A stretch of 36,250 bases of DNA. Source: Bacteroidota bacterium. Lineage in GTDB: Bacteria > Bacteroidota > Bacteroidia > Chitinophagales > Chitinophagaceae. Positions 35,115 through 36,250 of the stretch are shown here, one piece after another. The stretch spans positions 1 to 36,250 of the forward strand of contig JABDCE010000025.1 of assembly GCA_013288285.1 (NCBI GenBank), in the 5' to 3' direction. Position 1 is the first letter of the stretch, and the number at the start of each line of letters is the position of its first letter. The notes beneath the pieces are model-generated. The model saw nothing but the letters and a program-made list of their open reading frames with translations. It ran no database searches and was not told the origin of the DNA. The position numbers and the translations under genes are program-made.

Positions 35115-35783
35115 TCAATAGTAAACTATAGCGCGAAGGCAGATATTGGCAGGTTTCCCGTTTACCAGATCAACCCGCTTTTTCCAGTTTGCCTGCTGAT
35201 CGTAATCAGAATAGGTGTAGGTGACCTTTTCGACAGGTTTGCCAAAATGTGTTCTTTCTATGAGGTGGCCTTTTTCGTCGTACTTGTACTTAGTAACTAC
35301 AGGTGCGGCATTAGCCTGTGATTCGGTTGATTCATCGAGATTACCGCTTGCATCGTAAGTGTACCGGGTTATTACTCTTACTGACATAGGTATGATACTG
35401 TCGTCTTTCTCTATTAGTTGCTTATCCTGGTTATACCGGTATATAGACATCACCTCCCGCTGTTTGTCCGCATTGCTTCTCATTTCACTCCATATGGCCC
35501 GGCCCGCAGTATCATATTTGTAGGTAGTAGTGAGGCCGTCTTCATCTGCGCCCTGGTCTATAATACCGAGCGCGCCGGTGCCATAGCCCTTAGGGCTAAA
35601 GCTGTACGAATGTTTTTGTACAGACTGGTATTTCATCACCTGGCCTTTATCGTTGGTGGTGTAGATCGACTCTGCTATTGATTTTACCTTGCCATTGAAT
35701 TTTTCATTGGTCAGGTGATTCACCACGCCGACAGGGGCGCCGGGAATGAACAAGCAGAATAATAAATACAGAACCGGTTTCAT
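35115..35783 (-). CDS. Secreted protein with YD (RHS-like) repeats
   Basis: 222 residues. MKPVLYLLFCLFIPGAPVG is a signal peptide. Five YD/RHS-like repeat units follow: YKYDTAGRA (~88), YRYNQDKQL (~115), YTYDASGNL (~141), YKYDEKGHL (~166) and YTYSDYDQQANW (~189). Such short YD-repeat secreted proteins are common in Bacteroidota and form beta-strand hairpin stacks; their role is unknown. They lack the toxin tip and size of full Rhs proteins. It has its own TATATTTG promoter box and is read toward the SulP gene, but a separate promoter precedes SulP, so the two are not clearly an operon. Confidence 0.8.
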   Translation of the reverse strand: MKPVLYLLFCLFIPGAPVGVVNHLTNEKFNGKVKSIAESIYTTNDKGQVMKYQSVQKHSYSFSPKGYGTGALGIIDQGADEDGLTTTYKYDTAGRAIWSEMRSNADKQREVMSIYRYNQDKQLIEKDDSIIPMSVRVITRYTYDASGNLDESTESQANAAPVVTKYKYDEKGHLIERTHFGKPVEKVTYTYSDYDQQANWKKRVDLVNGKPANICLRAIVYY

Positions 35784-35808
35784 AGTATACAGACAGTATG
35801 GTGAATGA

Positions 35809-35836
35809 CAAATATACTAAAACATGCCACGCACAA
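35809..35836 (-). promoter_or_regulatory. Candidate promoter of the YD-repeat gene
   Basis: The minus strand reads TATATTTG at 35809-35816, an exact TAnnTTTG, with TTG at 35834-35836, 17 nt upstream (shorter than the usual 19-21). The ATG at 35783 is about 25 nt downstream. The -33 element lies just inside the neighbouring ORF's 3' end region. Confidence 0.45.
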
Positions 35837-35838
35837 GC

Positions 35839-36246
35839 CTATTTGTCTTTTACACTGATATTGGTGAATGGCGAAGTTTCCCTGAATGCAACGGTATCGG
35901 CCTTTGTATTTGCAACGAAGACAGCTAAGCGGCCATTGGTAAAACTGTCGTTATGGATCGTAGACGGTTTTATGGCAATGGCAGATCCATCCGAAGGTAC
36001 CCTGAACGTCGTAAATATGATCTGTGGGATACCATCCTTAGGATTTTTGACTTTGTGCCCCAATGTCACCTTGGCCTCGCAGAATACCTGGCCTTCTTCG
36101 GTGGGCCGGGGCAGAAAAATATGCGGGAAAGGGTGATGCTCTACGAACATGCCACCACCGCCAAGTGGCGACATAGCATAGTTGCGTATATAGTCCGGTA
36201 ACGACGTATTGTATTCCATACCAAAGAGTATTTTGTCGAAACCCAT
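35839..36246 (-). CDS. Hypothetical protein, at window edge (start uncertain)
   Basis: 135 residues from the ATG at 36246, four bases from the window edge; the frame stays open to the edge, so this may be the C-terminal part of a larger protein. No signal peptide is visible. Motifs: LGGGGMFVEHHPFPHIFLPRP near residue 30 (Gly-rich then His/Pro/aromatic) and a beta-rich C-terminal half ending TNISVKDK. No family recognised. The 55-bp gap before the YD-repeat gene holds that gene's promoter box, so the two are probably separate transcripts. Confidence 0.5.
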   Translation of the reverse strand: MGFDKILFGMEYNTSLPDYIRNYAMSPLGGGGMFVEHHPFPHIFLPRPTEEGQVFCEAKVTLGHKVKNPKDGIPQIIFTTFRVPSDGSAIAIKPSTIHNDSFTNGRLAVFVANTKADTVAFRETSPFTNISVKDK

Positions 36247-36250
36247 AGTG

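Noticed and set aside
35115-35783. Rhs toxin or polymorphic toxin gene
   Set aside because: Only five short YD repeats, a signal peptide and no C-terminal toxin domain or immunity gene.

Overview
The window looks like a chromosomal segment of a Bacteroidota organism, most likely a Chitinophagaceae or Sphingobacteriales relative. Three things point there: the protein families (DUF2911, secreted PIG-L deacetylases, YD-repeat secreted proteins, proteins ending in a signal peptide '..AQ'), the lack of clear Shine-Dalgarno sequences, and several start sites preceded by the Bacteroidota promoter box TAnnTTTG, some with TTG or TTTG about 19-22 nt further upstream. No tRNA, rRNA, CRISPR array, transposase or phage gene is visible.

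Layout. 1-544 has no gene; it holds a multi-hairpin, MITE-like element (1-141) and two terminator-like hairpins. 545-4746 (+) carries two overlapping DUF2911 genes and a secreted PIG-L deacetylase with a strong hairpin just before its start. 4866-6362 (+) is an AT-rich GT-C-type membrane glycosyltransferase. 6525-14537 (+) is a two-gene signalling operon: a 2233-residue soluble hybrid kinase built on an array of HAMP domains (11 exact 276-bp units plus divergent ends), GAF, HisKA/HATPase and three receiver domains, followed 6 nt later by a REC-HisKA-HATPase kinase. Convergent with it, 39 bp away, is a 2897-codon cyclic beta-1,2-glucan synthase gene (14577-23270, -).

23394-25482 is a group of small genes: DUF2383, a lipoprotein, a helical protein, and an acidic protein with an internal DFPLSGGE repeat. 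Next come housekeeping genes: accC, an OsmC-family gene, pdhC and dnaX. dnaX carries an A9 run at the end of its ATPase core and an A AAA AAG heptamer further on. The right end has a DUF481-like protein, a proline-rich secreted peptide, a SulP-STAS-cNMP transporter, a YD-repeat secreted protein and an unidentified ORF at the edge.

The most interesting points are: (i) the poly-HAMP kinase operon next to a cyclic-glucan synthase, which suggests an osmotic or envelope-stress module, since fungal poly-HAMP kinases are osmosensors and cyclic glucans are osmoregulated; (ii) the possible dual-product dnaX; (iii) the SulP transporter fused to a cyclic-nucleotide domain; (iv) the acidic DFPLSGGE protein; (v) the structured element at the left edge. 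All functional links are inference from sequence and order.
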